Source: Fictibacillus aquaticus (GTDB lineage Bacteria; Bacillota; Bacilli; Bacillales; Fictibacillaceae). From it: DNA of 64,000 bases. This document shows positions 8,343-17,340 of the stretch, one piece after another; position 1 is the stretch's first letter; every line of letters begins with the position of its first letter. The stretch is from assembly GCF_002245695.1 (NCBI RefSeq), contig NZ_NOII01000002.1, positions 1-64,000 of the forward strand. Reading direction: 5' to 3'. Under the pieces are notes generated by a model. It searched no databases, was not told the origin of the DNA, and was given only the letters and a program-made list of their open reading frames with translations. The translations under genes and the position numbers were made by a program.

Positions 8343-8358
8343 ATGTATCCCCTTTTTC

Positions 8359-8392
8359 AAAAAAAAAATAGAATGTTTCAAGAAACATTCTA
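8359..8392 (-). terminator. Terminator between yqhR and aroQ
   Basis: Inverted repeat TAGAATGTTTC/GAAACATTCTA (8369-8392) followed by ten T on the minus strand. It ends the yqhR transcript just before the aroQ ribosome site, so readthrough here could also tune aroQ expression. Confidence 0.85.
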
Positions 8393-8416
8393 TCACAGCG
8401 GATATTGTTTGAATAG

Positions 8417-8938
8417 TTAGGTACTTTGCCCGCCAGATTCAGCCGCGTTCTCGTTCTGCTGGCTTGTCCGCTCCTGGTATTCAAAGGAAATCGAATAGCC
8501 GATGAACAATCCATAAAGGATATACAGACAAAGTGTTGTTGAGATTGTATTGATCCCAAGCTTACTGACAGGCTCGAGGTCCGGAAACATCGGCCGCAGG
8601 ATAAAAAAGACTAGACCCCATAGTGCTGCTCCAAACAGAATGGCCGGAATCATGCCTTTCATTCTCGCAAGGGTGTATCGATAAGCAAAAGCTACAGCTA
8701 TAGACAGCAAAGCGATCGCGATGATCCCAATCACTTGTCCGAGCCATCCGTTTTTCCAATCTCCAAACGCCCATGGTGCAAGTATGAGTGCTGGCCCTAC
8801 CTTTGTAAAATTTAAATAGTATGCCATATAACCCAACAGAGGCCAGAGAAGCCCTCCGAAAAATCCTACTCCCGCCACACGTCCGGCAAAAGACACCGGC
8901 TCTTCTCTTTTGTTTTGTTCTAGTTTATTTTGGTCCAT
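8417..8938 (-). CDS. yqhR: YqhR-family membrane protein
   Basis: One hundred seventy-three residues with four predicted membrane helices, a hydrophilic N-terminus (KLEQNKREEPVSFAGRV) and a short Gln/Asn-rich C-terminal tail. The helices include GVGFFGGLLWPLLGYMAYYL and GMIPAILFGAALWGLVFFIL. Function is not known. It is divergently oriented to yqhQ, with a 240-nt intergenic region between them, matching B. subtilis gene order. Confidence 0.8.
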   Translation of the reverse strand: MDQNKLEQNKREEPVSFAGRVAGVGFFGGLLWPLLGYMAYYLNFTKVGPALILAPWAFGDWKNGWLGQVIGIIAIALLSIAVAFAYRYTLARMKGMIPAILFGAALWGLVFFILRPMFPDLEPVSKLGINTISTTLCLYILYGLFIGYSISFEYQERTSQQNENAAESGGQST

Positions 8939-9107
8939 TACGACACCTCCATTAAAAGCATATCCACATTCACTCTGTTTCTTTCATATTGTTACTTCAT
9001 CTACTAATATTCTGTGTAATATCTGTATAAAATGGGAAAAATACAATTAAATAGTGCTTCCTAGAGGATTGTGGATGTTTGCTGTACAATATATATAACA
9101 ACTGCAA

Positions 9108-9155
9108 AAGAGCCTTTCGAGCTTGCTGAGATCAGGCCGATCAGAAAATGCTCTT
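9108..9155 (+). other. Possible structured leader before yqhQ
   Basis: AAGAGC at 9108-9113 can pair with GCTCTT at 9150-9155, enclosing CTGA/TCAG pairs, in the leader 24-70 nt before the yqhQ start. The fold is short and could be chance. Confidence 0.25.
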
Positions 9156-9178
9156 ATATCAATCACCTGGGGGTAACT

Positions 9179-10114
9179 ATGAGTAATAAACAGCAAGTAT
9201 ATGGAGGTCAAGCGGTCCTTGAAGGGGTAATGTTCGCAGGCAAGCATACAGCCGTGACAGCCGTCAGGCGAAATGACGGCAGCCTCGAATTCTTCGAAGT
9301 TAAGAAACAGTCAAACCGCCTGCTTGGCAGATTAAAAAAGATCCCATTTATCAGGGGCTTTGCTGCCATCATTGAAGCTAGCGCAAACGGCACTAAACAT
9401 CTGAATTTTTCTGCTGAACGTTACGGCGTGGATCCAGGCGAAGAACTGAAAGTGGAAGAAAAGCCATCTAAGGGCACCTTTTATCTCAGCCTCGCCGTAG
9501 TCGGTGTCTTATCGTTCCTTTTTGGAAAATTCATCTTCACATTGGTACCGGTTTTCCTGGCTGAGCTGTTCCGTTTTGCCGTTGACAGCCATCTAGGCAC
9601 CAATCTGCTGGAAGGTTTTTTCAAATTCATCTTGCTCTTATCGTACATTTATATTGTTTCTTTCACACCCGCGATCAGGCAGGTGTTTCAGTACCACGGT
9701 GCGGAGCACAAGGTGATAAGCACTTTTGAAGCAAATGAAGCACTGACAGTTGAGAACGTCAGAAAACAGACACGCCTCCACTACAGATGCGGCAGCAGTT
9801 TTATTCTTTTCACTGTACTTGTAGGAGTGTTCATCTACCTGCTCGTTCCGTCCGATCCCCTTTGGCAGCGAGTGCTTTACCGAATTGCATTGATCCCGGT
9901 CGTACTGGGCGTTTCATTTGAAGTACTGCAGCTGACGAACAAAGCAAGAGAACTGCCGCTCTTAAAATATCTAGGCTATCCCGGACTGTGGCTTCAGCTT
10001 CTTACCACTAAAGAACCCGAGGACAGGCAAATCGAGGTAGCCATTGCTTCTTTTCAAGAACTGCTAAAACGGGATGCAGCTTATGACAAGGAAGAGGAAA
10101 GTCAGATCGTCTAA
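9179..10114 (+). CDS. yqhQ: DUF1385 membrane protein YqhQ
   Basis: DUF1385 protein of 311 residues. The family signature is clear: YGGQAVLEGVMFAGKHTAV near the N-terminus and QYHGAEHKVISTFE plus RLHYRCGSSFILF in the second half, giving potential His, Glu and Cys metal ligands. Several membrane helices alternate with these motifs. The biochemical role is not established. Start chosen at 9179 after TGGGGGT; the open frame extends upstream to 9071 through leader sequence without a ribosome site. Next gene yqhP follows after 18 nt. Confidence 0.9.
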   Translation: MSNKQQVYGGQAVLEGVMFAGKHTAVTAVRRNDGSLEFFEVKKQSNRLLGRLKKIPFIRGFAAIIEASANGTKHLNFSAERYGVDPGEELKVEEKPSKGTFYLSLAVVGVLSFLFGKFIFTLVPVFLAELFRFAVDSHLGTNLLEGFFKFILLLSYIYIVSFTPAIRQVFQYHGAEHKVISTFEANEALTVENVRKQTRLHYRCGSSFILFTVLVGVFIYLLVPSDPLWQRVLYRIALIPVVLGVSFEVLQLTNKARELPLLKYLGYPGLWLQLLTTKEPEDRQIEVAIASFQELLKRDAAYDKEEESQIV

Positions 10115-10132
10115 TAATAGGAGGTGAACCTG

Positions 10133-10507
10133 TTGCAGAATCGACGAAAAATCCATCCTGTGCTTTGGGGAATCATTTTACTGGCCGTTGTAGGGTTCTT
10201 GTATAAGCTCATATCTTCACCTCAAGAACTGTTCACCACGCTGCTCATAACCGCTGGAATCATTGCGGTCCTATATTTTCTGTTTAAACGTTTTTCACCG
10301 GGTATGAATTCACCCGACAGCGGAAAGTACCAAAAAGCGGTGCGGCAGTCTAAAAAGCGTTACGGCAGCCAGCCGGCTCCCGCCAAAAAGCCTTCCCTGC
10401 TCAGTTCCAAACCTAAAACATCAAGCAGCAAGAAGCGTAAAAAAGAACATAACCTGACAGTTATCGAAGGAAAAAAGAATAAAAAGAAAAACCGGGCAAG
10501 CTTTTAA
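10133..10507 (+). CDS. yqhP: SA1362/YqhP-family protein
   Basis: Small membrane protein of 124 residues with two hydrophobic helices (about 8-24 and 32-50) and a long lysine/serine-rich tail ending in KNKKKNRASF. TTG at 10133 is used: it sits 8 nt after AGGAGG (10119-10124), whereas the GTG at 10124 overlaps that site. Cotranscribed with yqhQ. Function unknown; the basic tail may bind nucleic acid or phospholipid head groups (inference). Confidence 0.8.
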   Translation: MQNRRKIHPVLWGIILLAVVGFLYKLISSPQELFTTLLITAGIIAVLYFLFKRFSPGMNSPDSGKYQKAVRQSKKRYGSQPAPAKKPSLLSSKPKTSSSKKRKKEHNLTVIEGKKNKKKNRASF

Positions 10508-10522
10508 GCTTTTGCCCGGTTT
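10490..10522. terminator. Bidirectional terminator, yqhP/yqhO
   Basis: AACCGGGCAAGCTT and its complement AAGCTTTTGCCCGGTT form a strong hairpin that includes both stop codons of the convergent genes; A and T runs flank both sides. Confidence 0.85.
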
Positions 10523-11442
10523 CTTTGTGCCCAATTCGGATAAGGCGGTCTTCCTCCAGCAACCCACCGGCTCAAAAACTCTTCTGCCCTTTCCGCTCCA
10601 TAATCATACAGTTCCTGCTTAGCCTCCTGCGGCAGCTGAAAATCGACGACCGACACTTGCTTGACAGGCATGAAGATGATGTTCTGAGCATCCTGCTTAT
10701 CAATATGACGGTTATCATGCGCCTGCATCATCGTCTCGAACAGCGCTTTAAAAAGAACTGCCGCGTTTTTAATGTTATGCTGAGGCATGTGGTCAAAGTT
10801 AGAGCTAAGCTGGAATCCAAGGACTGGCCTGACCGAGGTCCGGTCTTTGCGCTGAAACAGCCAGATTGGAAAGTTGCTCAGGACTCCTCCGTCTACAATA
10901 TAGCTTTTTTGGCCAAGCCGGTTATAAAGCGAAATCGGATAAAAAAAATAGGGAAGACTGCAGCTCATCCTGACCGCTCTAGCAACAGAAAAACGTTCAG
11001 GCAGGATGCCGTATTCTTCGAGATCATCAGGAAGCACAACGAGCCTGCCGCGCGAAATGTCTGAAGCGATGATTTTCAGTGTACCCGGAGGTAAATCACT
11101 GAACGTCACGATGCCCTTCGCTGCAAGCAGCCCGCCAATCCACCTCTCCAGATAATCACCCTTATAAAGTCCAAGCTTCCAATACAGTTTGATCCAGTTC
11201 ATGAACGGAACTGGCAGCCACGTTTTTTTGCTGTCCAGAAAAAGTCTGAAATCCGCACTATCAACGATCTGCTTCATTTCATCCGCCCGGTACCCGGCTT
11301 TTGCTAGAGCCGCAAGAAGCGCACCTGCGCTCGTTCCCGCCACCCGTTCAAAGATAAGTCCCCTCTTCTCGGCAGCTTCAAGGGCACCGATCAGCGCAAG
11401 TGCTTTTATTCCTCCGCCTGAAAAAACACCATCTATTATCAT
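10504..11442 (-). CDS. yqhO: Patatin-like phospholipase YqhO
   Basis: Predicted lipid acyl hydrolase with a Ser-Asp dyad. It is 312 residues with the oxyanion loop SGGGIKA (8-14), nucleophile elbow GTSAG with Ser38 and the aspartate in VDGGVLSNFP (Asp184). No signal peptide, so it is cytoplasmic or membrane-peripheral. The ATG at 11442 follows GGGGAGGAGATCGGAAC. The substrate is unknown. It is followed by convergent yqhP and preceded by a 366-nt gene-free repeat region. Confidence 0.9.
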   Translation of the reverse strand: MIIDGVFSGGGIKALALIGALEAAEKRGLIFERVAGTSAGALLAALAKAGYRADEMKQIVDSADFRLFLDSKKTWLPVPFMNWIKLYWKLGLYKGDYLERWIGGLLAAKGIVTFSDLPPGTLKIIASDISRGRLVVLPDDLEEYGILPERFSVARAVRMSCSLPYFFYPISLYNRLGQKSYIVDGGVLSNFPIWLFQRKDRTSVRPVLGFQLSSNFDHMPQHNIKNAAVLFKALFETMMQAHDNRHIDKQDAQNIIFMPVKQVSVVDFQLPQEAKQELYDYGAERAEEFLSRWVAGGRPPYPNWAQRNRAKA

Positions 11443-11556
11443 GTTCCGATCTCCTCCCCTACTATCCTAATCCAGGGATGGATGTCCTTATGACAAAGGA
11501 AATCCATCAGCTATTCTCAGCTATCAGCCAAGGGATTTCGCGGCGGTGAACGTATG

Positions 11557-11782
11557 AGCACCGGAAGAACAAGACCAACGAAGGAATTCGCAGGCTATAG
11601 CAGCATATTTCGGTGAGCGGCTAGAGTTAAGAAGTTCGAGGCGGTGAAGTTCTGAGGAGCGGAGTGACGAGCAATACTTTCATTTTATCTGCGAGTTGCA
11701 CCGAGTAATCGCAGGTGCACAGCTGCAGCAGCACCGGAAGAACAAAACCAATGAAGTAATTTGCAGGCTATAGCCGCTCACC
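11557..11782. repeat. Repeat C: paired degenerate repeats in the yqhO-mntR gap
   Basis: AGCACCGGAAGAACAA begins both 11557-11601 and 11730-11775, each running to GCAGGCTATAGC. CGGTGAGCGGCTAG (11611-11624) is inverted as CTATAGCCGCTCACC at the right end. A related unit, TTCGAGGCGGTGAAG with GAGGAGCGGAG, lies between and another at about 11537. The rest of 11443-11790 holds no gene. It looks like a decayed mosaic of short interspersed elements. Confidence 0.65.
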
Positions 11783-11784
11783 AT

Positions 11785-11816
11785 AAAAAAAACAACCATA
11801 GCTTATAGCTATGATT
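11785..11816 (-). terminator. Terminator after mntR
   Basis: AACCATAGCTTATAGCTATGATT (11794-11816) forms a hairpin followed by T-rich sequence on the minus strand; it overlaps the last codons of mntR. Confidence 0.75.
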
Positions 11817-12240
11817 GCTCCTGTTCGTTTTTTTGCTGTATGTTCCGGAGTTCCTTTACAGCTTCCGGGTTTTCCTCAAAGAACTGTACAAGGTCGCCGA
11901 CGCGGTCGATCGCGTTCCAGCTCAGATGATGCTCGATGCCTTCTACATCTTGATAGATGTTTTCTTCATCTACTCCGATTACTTTCAAGAATCCTTCAAG
12001 CAGTTCGTGACGGTAAACGAGGCGTTTACCTAGTTTTTTTCCGTTAGGTGTCAGTACAAATCCGCGGTATTTTTCATAAACGACGTATTTCCCTTTATCC
12101 AGCTTCTGAATCATTTTCGTCACAGAGGAGGGATGAACTTCGAGGTTTTCCGCAAGGTCTGAAACTCTTGCATATCCCTTTTCTTCAATCAGCGCGTAGA
12201 TGCGTTCAATATAATCTTCCATGCTCGGCGTTGGCGGCAA
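11809..12240 (-). CDS. mntR: Manganese-dependent transcriptional regulator MntR
   Basis: DtxR-family repressor that senses manganese and controls Mn uptake and export. It is 143 residues from a TTG at 12240, which gives [14 protein letters not shown] as the N-terminus, as in B. subtilis; the ribosome site GGCCGGGAG lies 8 nt before. Metal ligands are present: Asp9, Glu12, His78, Glu100, Glu103 and His104. The winged helix includes [19 protein letters not shown]. The longer frame to 12303 has no family match. No manganese transporter gene is next to it. Confidence 0.95.
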   Translation of the reverse strand: MPPTPSMEDYIERIYALIEEKGYARVSDLAENLEVHPSSVTKMIQKLDKGKYVVYEKYRGFVLTPNGKKLGKRLVYRHELLEGFLKVIGVDEENIYQDVEGIEHHLSWNAIDRVGDLVQFFEENPEAVKELRNIQQKNEQEQS

Positions 12241-12321
12241 AATGTTCACTCCCGGCCTTCTTAGTCTATTTTGAATTTTACTATAGAAACCCGCGGGTGA
12301 CAAGAAAGCCTGTCTGTCTGC

Positions 12322-13359
12322 TTACGTAAAATACTCTACCTTTGCTTTAGGGAACATGGTCTCGATGTACTCTTCAACCGTCTCACGCAGTCTCGTCGCC
12401 TGGTCGTCCTGATATACATATTTTCCGATACCATAGCGTCCCCATTTGTATTTGCGTTCTTCTTCGTTCATCTCAAGCTTCGATTTCGGATAATTTTTTT
12501 CGATGACTTTTTTAGCAGGTTTCGTAAAACGGTGCTGTATGAGCTCAAACGTCATGTTCTCTGTCAGATGCTTAGGTATGCTTGATTCAAGGATCTCAAA
12601 TAGCTCACGATAGCCCGCTTCCCAGTCTTTATGCAGATATAGCGGAGCCACGATAAATCCGAGCGGATACCCAGCCTCCGCAACCTTGATGGCGGCTTCG
12701 ATCCTTTTTTCAAGAGGACTCGTGCCAAGTTCAAAGTTTTTGATCACATAATGAGAGTTCACGCTGAACCGGAAACGGGTATGTCCGTTATGCGCCGCAT
12801 CCAGAAGATGATCTACATGGTGATATTTCGTCGTGAAGCGGAGCAGACCGTGTTCGCTTTGTCCGAAAAACTCGACCGCTTTTTTCAGAGAATGTGTCAG
12901 GTGGTCGATTCCGACGATATCAGACGTACACGATGCTTCAAAGCGAGTGATTTCCGGAGCGCGCTCGTACATGTATTTTTCAGCCTGTCCGAAAATATCT
13001 TCAAGATTTACATATGTACGCAAATAAGGTTTGCTGCCGAGCGTTGTCTGCAAGTAGCAGTAGTGGCAATGTCCCATACACCCGGTTGCGAGCGGGATCG
13101 CATACTCAGCTGAAGGCTTTGAGGAATCAAACTTCAGGGTTTTGCGGATACCGACAACGAGCGTTGATTTTGCCGTGCGGTATTTCTGAAAATCGTTGTC
13201 CCCAGGAAGGTCTCTGATTTGATTGTGAGAGGTAGTCTCTCTGATCTCGACTTCCATTTGGCTGAACTTTTCAAAAAGTTCTTTGCCGAGCGGATACTCC
13301 AAAGCCCTTGGTTCAAAGTACACGAGCTGCGGCATGAATGGTTTGTTTTCTTTCGCCAA
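12322..13359 (-). CDS. splB: Spore photoproduct lyase
   Basis: Radical SAM enzyme that repairs spore photoproduct (5-thyminyl-5,6-dihydrothymine) during germination. The [4Fe-4S] motif CMGHCHYC has Cys94, Cys98 and Cys101, and the hydrogen-donor cysteine is Cys144 in FEASCTSD. Length is 345 residues, close to the family. TTG at 13359 is preferred (8 nt from AGGGAG) over GTG codons at 13362 and 13368. No splA is present upstream, unlike B. subtilis where splA and splB form an operon. Confidence 0.95.
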   Translation of the reverse strand: MAKENKPFMPQLVYFEPRALEYPLGKELFEKFSQMEVEIRETTSHNQIRDLPGDNDFQKYRTAKSTLVVGIRKTLKFDSSKPSAEYAIPLATGCMGHCHYCYLQTTLGSKPYLRTYVNLEDIFGQAEKYMYERAPEITRFEASCTSDIVGIDHLTHSLKKAVEFFGQSEHGLLRFTTKYHHVDHLLDAAHNGHTRFRFSVNSHYVIKNFELGTSPLEKRIEAAIKVAEAGYPLGFIVAPLYLHKDWEAGYRELFEILESSIPKHLTENMTFELIQHRFTKPAKKVIEKNYPKSKLEMNEEERKYKWGRYGIGKYVYQDDQATRLRETVEEYIETMFPKAKVEYFT

Positions 13360-13391
13360 CACATACACTCCCTAACATTCTTTAATGTGGT

Positions 13392-13420
13392 TAGTATGCT
13401 CAACTTTATAAAAAGAAACA
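13392..13420 (-). promoter_or_regulatory. Candidate sigma-G promoter of splB
   Basis: On the minus strand CATACTA (13392-13398) matches the sigma-G -10 consensus exactly; 16 nt upstream is TGTTTC, a poor match to TGAATA. splAB of B. subtilis is sigma-G dependent. The downstream gene and -10 support it; the -35 does not. Confidence 0.45.
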
Positions 13421-13449
13421 GGAAAGGTGCGGCGGTCCGCTCCTTTCCT
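13411..13449 (-). terminator. Terminator after nrdJ
   Basis: AGGAAAGGTGCGG, loop, CCGCTCCTTTCCT at 13420-13449 forms a long hairpin, followed on the minus strand by TGTTTCTTTTTA. It separates nrdJ from splB. Confidence 0.85.
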
Positions 13450-13470
13450 GCTAAGGTATTAATATGAAAT

Positions 13471-16032
13471 TTAAAGTCCGCATTTCAACTGCGTGTTGCA
13501 GTTCGTACAGGTGTTGCATCCGCCGATCTCTTTGATCTTGCCTTTGCGGCAGACCGGGCATGTGTTGCCGACTTCGTTGCCGACTGTCACATCTGTGGAT
13601 CGAAGGTCAGTGATCGTATCAACGAGCACGATCTTTTGCTTCGCTTCCTCAATGCCAAGATCGATCTCCGTCTGCTCGAATGTTTCTTCAGCTTTAAGCG
13701 TGAGCACCTGTGCGTCGCGGCTTCCATCAACATAGACTGTTCCGCCTTTTGCGCCTCCTCTATACAATCGCTCGTACACCTTTTGCACTTGATCGACGTT
13801 ATAGCCTTTAGGCGCGTTTACGGTTTTCGAAATCGAACTGTCCACCCAGCGCTGGATGACGCATTGTGTGTCTGCATGCGCCTCAGGCGAAAGCTCCATC
13901 GCAGAAACGAACCAGTCCGGCAGTTCGTCTTCTTTTGCTTCTGGTGTGCGGTCCAAATATTCTTTGACGATATCGGCTTTCACCTCGATAAATTTTCCGA
14001 GTCGGCCGCTGCGGAAGTAAGAGAAAGAGAAATAAGGTTCTAGTCCAGTGGAGACTCCGACCATCGTCCCTGTAGATCCAGTAGGTGCGACAGTCAGTAA
14101 GTGAGAGTTGCGGATACCGTATTCCTTAATGCCTTCAAGCACATCATCCGGCATCTTTTTCATGTACCCTGTCTCTGTGAACCGGCTGCGAAGCTTCATC
14201 GTTTCATTCTCATCTGCACCTACAAGGAAAGGAAAGCTTCCTTTTTCTTTAGCTAGCTCGATTGACGTCCGGTATGCCGTCACGGCAATTGTCTCGAAGA
14301 TTTCGTCAACAAGCTGATTGCCTTCCTCTGATCCGTACACGGTCTCACAATAGATAAGCAGATCGTGAAGCCCCATCACGCCAAGTCCGACGCGGCGTTC
14401 ACCTAGTGCCTGCACACGGTTTGGTTCAAGGAAATACGGTGTCGCATCGATTACGTTATCCTGCATGCGTACGCCAGTCTCAACGGTCTGTTTCAGCTTT
14501 TCAAAATCAACGGTCTTGTTCTCTTTGTCTGCCATGTTTCCAAGGTTTACAGCAGCAAGGTTGCACACACTATATGGTGCAAGAGGCTGTTCACCGCATG
14601 GATTTGTCGCAACAACTTTCTGTCCATAAGCTTTAGCGTTTGTCATGTCGTTTGCGTTGTCGATAAAGAAGATTCCCGGTTCAGCGGAATAAGTGGCGCA
14701 GATGTTGATCAAGTTCCACAGCTCGCGTGCCTTGATGCGTTTATAGACACGGATGCCGTACCCTTTTTCTTCCCACTCGCGAACATCGCCGACTTCATGC
14801 CACTCACTGTTATAAGCTTCCATCTCTTCCGGTGTGTATGTTTCCACGCTCGGAAAACGTAAATGGTAGTCGCCGTCTTGTTCGACAGCTTCCATGAACT
14901 CTTTTGTAATCGTGACAGAAATATTAGCTCCAGTCAGAAACTCCGAGTTGTGCACGGTGTACGTTCCACCGTCTCTCAGCATTCTTTCCGCTTCTTTCAC
15001 GACATCATTGTCGAAGCCGCCCATTCCCGGGAAATCCTTATAGCGCAGGATGCCCTCGTAGAGAGCGCGCTCTGTCGGTGTAAGCGGAGTGAACTTCAGC
15101 TTGTCCTTTGCCACCTGTTTGATCTTTTCATCTTCGGTATTCTCGATCAGATACCGGAGGATTCTTGGATTCTGCATTTTAGAAATAATGAAATCAATGA
15201 TGTCAGGGTGCCAATCCGCCAGCATGATCATTTGCGCGCCTCTGCGGCTTCCGCCCTGCTCAACCAGGTGCGTCAGCTTCGCGATATCATCGAGCCAGGA
15301 AACCGACCCGGATGATTTTCCGTTCACGCCTCGTGCAAGTGCATTTTTCGGCCTTAGCGTCGAACCGTTCGTCCCCACCCCGCCGCCGCGGCTCATGATT
15401 TCCATCACTTGCTTGCGGTGGTCAGATATGCCTTCGCGCGAATCCTTCACATACGGCATCACATAACAGTTAAAGTACGTTACATCTGTCTGTGCGCCTG
15501 CACCGTACAGTACACGCCCGGCTGGAACAAAGTTCATCTCGGAAAGCTCTTTATAAAACTTCTCGAACGACTCTTGCTGCTTTTCCGGTGTCGTTTCTAC
15601 TGATGCGAGGCCAGTCGCATTACGTTTGGCGATCTGCTCGTAATACACTTCGAGCGGCTTGTCCATCACATCCAGCGACCGGGTGATCAATCCTGACTCC
15701 GCTTCTTCCGGCTTGTCCAGCACTCCCTTGAACTCATCCTCTACTAAAACGACCGCTGTTTTATCATCCCAGTTGATGCTTTGGATATAGCCAAGGCCTC
15801 GTGCTGGAAACTTCGGATCTTCTTTGACCGTCAGGACAACAAAATCTCCATCCTTCAATGTCTTTTTTTCTGTATCCTTAAAGCTGTAGCGATCGAGCAT
15901 GACGAGCTTGGATACACCTTTATGCGTTGTCTTCATATCTGAAGTGACAGGATGCACCTGCGGAAACAGTTCGATATCCTTGTTCAGAGATTCCACGCAA
16001 ATCCCCTTCTTTTCCTTTACTAGTAAATCCAT
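13471..16032 (-). CDS. nrdJ: Adenosylcobalamin-dependent ribonucleotide reductase (class II)
   Basis: Reduces ribonucleotides to deoxyribonucleotides with a B12-generated thiyl radical, independent of oxygen. It is 853 residues: an N-terminal extension, the redox cysteine in TYFNCYV, the radical-site block NPCGEQPLAPYSVCN, the PTGSTGTM loop near residue 620 and a Cys-rich tail (CPVCRKGKIKEIGGCNTC and TNCNTQLKCGL). Requires cobalamin, but no cobalamin riboswitch is recognisable upstream; paired NrdR-like boxes are. Many Bacilli rely on class I NrdEF, so this is an additional or alternative dNTP source. Confidence 0.94.
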   Translation of the reverse strand: MDLLVKEKKGICVESLNKDIELFPQVHPVTSDMKTTHKGVSKLVMLDRYSFKDTEKKTLKDGDFVVLTVKEDPKFPARGLGYIQSINWDDKTAVVLVEDEFKGVLDKPEEAESGLITRSLDVMDKPLEVYYEQIAKRNATGLASVETTPEKQQESFEKFYKELSEMNFVPAGRVLYGAGAQTDVTYFNCYVMPYVKDSREGISDHRKQVMEIMSRGGGVGTNGSTLRPKNALARGVNGKSSGSVSWLDDIAKLTHLVEQGGSRRGAQMIMLADWHPDIIDFIISKMQNPRILRYLIENTEDEKIKQVAKDKLKFTPLTPTERALYEGILRYKDFPGMGGFDNDVVKEAERMLRDGGTYTVHNSEFLTGANISVTITKEFMEAVEQDGDYHLRFPSVETYTPEEMEAYNSEWHEVGDVREWEEKGYGIRVYKRIKARELWNLINICATYSAEPGIFFIDNANDMTNAKAYGQKVVATNPCGEQPLAPYSVCNLAAVNLGNMADKENKTVDFEKLKQTVETGVRMQDNVIDATPYFLEPNRVQALGERRVGLGVMGLHDLLIYCETVYGSEEGNQLVDEIFETIAVTAYRTSIELAKEKGSFPFLVGADENETMKLRSRFTETGYMKKMPDDVLEGIKEYGIRNSHLLTVAPTGSTGTMVGVSTGLEPYFSFSYFRSGRLGKFIEVKADIVKEYLDRTPEAKEDELPDWFVSAMELSPEAHADTQCVIQRWVDSSISKTVNAPKGYNVDQVQKVYERLYRGGAKGGTVYVDGSRDAQVLTLKAEETFEQTEIDLGIEEAKQKIVLVDTITDLRSTDVTVGNEVGNTCPVCRKGKIKEIGGCNTCTNCNTQLKCGL

Positions 16033-16049
16033 ACGTTTCCTCCTCTATA

Positions 16050-16116
16050 TTCCTATATCTAGTATGCAAATTATCTACCCTTATACTATATATAGGTAAA
16101 CGCCTTGTCAAAGAAA
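16050..16116 (-). promoter_or_regulatory. nrdJ promoter with two NrdR-like boxes
   Basis: On the minus strand TTGACA (near 16110) is followed by a 17-nt spacer and TAGTAT. CTATATATAG (16086-16095) fits the core of the NrdR consensus (CWATATATWG) exactly; CTATATCTAG (16053-16062) fits with one change. Starts are 33 bp apart, about three helical turns, as expected for paired NrdR boxes. This predicts ATP/dATP-sensing repression of nrdJ. Confidence 0.6.
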
Positions 16117-16333
16117 AAAAATTGTCAAAAATGAAAACCGCACAAAACGATTGAAAAACAAAGGAAATGAGAATAAAAGACACGTTTATTCTGCCATTCG
16201 GCTGAATTTAGAGTTTGTAAAAATTGGATGTGTCCTCAGGTCAATAATCTCGCTATTTCACAAATTCTCCTTCTTTTTACCAAAAAAATATTTTGTACTT
16301 GACTCTTTTTCTGGTGATTCAGAAAAAGAAAAA

Positions 16334-16356
16334 ACCAGAACCTAATAGGTCCAGGT
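16334..16356 (-). terminator. Terminator after lipM
   Basis: ACCTGGACCT ATT AGGTTCTGGT on the minus strand is a ten-pair hairpin with one mismatch, followed by TTTTTTC. The rest of 16117-16333 is AT-rich and holds no recognisable gene. Confidence 0.75.
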
Positions 16357-16357
16357 C

Positions 16358-17194
16358 TTATCGTTTAAATGTCCATTCGTCATTACGGTACCGATTTTCG
16401 GCAAGTTTATTAACTTCACCTAACTGTTCAGGTGATAGCTCGTACGGCACGAGTTCGATGTTGAGCCCTTTCTCAAACCCTGCCTTGAACGCTGTCTTCG
16501 CTTCATCTATCGTTACCGGCTCTTTTCGGAGGGCATTCACGGCTACCGCTTTTTTGCGGAAGTTCTGCTGCATCCTTTCGCGTACACGGTCACTCGGATA
16601 CTTGAACACATCAAACAGCTTGTCCTCATCGATCTCAAGCAGAATCGATCCATGCTGCAGGATCACGCCCTTCTGCCTTGTCTGGGCGCTTCCTGCTACT
16701 TTACGCCCTTCTACGACAAGCTCGTACCATGAAGGCGCATCGAAACAAACCGCTGAACGAGGATTTTTAAGCCCTTCTTTTTCTTCTTCTGTCCGAGGAA
16801 TGGCAAAGTATGTTTCCAGCCCAAGAAAATTGAATCCATCTTTGATGCCCTCTGAGATGACACGGTACGCTTCTGTAACAGAAGCAGGCATATCTGGGTG
16901 TTCTTCTGAAACAATAACACTGTAGGTCAGCTCCTGATCATGAAGCACACCTCTGCCTCCGGTCGGCCGGCGGACAAATCCGAGCTGATGCTTTTTCACA
17001 GCATCCATATCAATTTCCTTTTCTACTTTTTGAAAATAACCGATGGAGAGTGTTGCCGGGTTCCAGCCGTAAAATCTGATAACGGGCGGAATCTTTCCCT
17101 CGCTGTGCCAGTTTAAGAGCGCTTCATCCATCGCCATGTTAAATGCCGGGTCACAATTCCCAGAGTCGACAAACAGCCATTTTTCTTTTTCCAT
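16358..17194 (-). CDS. lipM: Octanoyltransferase LipM
   Basis: Transfers octanoyl groups from octanoyl-ACP to the GcvH protein, the first step of lipoate assembly in Bacillus. It is 278 residues; the catalytic cysteine is Cys150 in [14 protein letters not shown] and the conserved lysine is Lys165 in [28 protein letters not shown] is the acyl-binding signature. ATG at 17194 follows GGGGGAG; the ATG at 17218 does not. It fits beside the glycine cleavage genes, whose H protein is its acceptor. Confidence 0.95.
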   Translation of the reverse strand: MEKEKWLFVDSGNCDPAFNMAMDEALLNWHSEGKIPPVIRFYGWNPATLSIGYFQKVEKEIDMDAVKKHQLGFVRRPTGGRGVLHDQELTYSVIVSEEHPDMPASVTEAYRVISEGIKDGFNFLGLETYFAIPRTEEEKEGLKNPRSAVCFDAPSWYELVVEGRKVAGSAQTRQKGVILQHGSILLEIDEDKLFDVFKYPSDRVRERMQQNFRKKAVAVNALRKEPVTIDEAKTAFKAGFEKGLNIELVPYELSPEQLGEVNKLAENRYRNDEWTFKR

Positions 17195-17340
17195 TCTGTT
17201 CTCCCCCATGCTTTGCAATCCTCCCTAGTTTAACAAAGAGAGAGCAAGTGTCAAAGGAAACTGCAGCTGAACTTTTCTTTTGAAAAGTGCCGGCTGTCCC
17301 GCTATAATGAAAGATAGATTTGTTTAAAGGAGCAGAATGC

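Noticed and set aside
10525-11064. Plus-strand open frame of 179 codons
   Set aside because: Antisense shadow of the patatin-like gene.
14863-15315. Plus-strand open frame of 150 codons
   Set aside because: Antisense shadow of nrdJ.
16033-16357. Cobalamin riboswitch before nrdJ
   Set aside because: The leader is short and AT-rich and lacks the B12-box GCCACTG.
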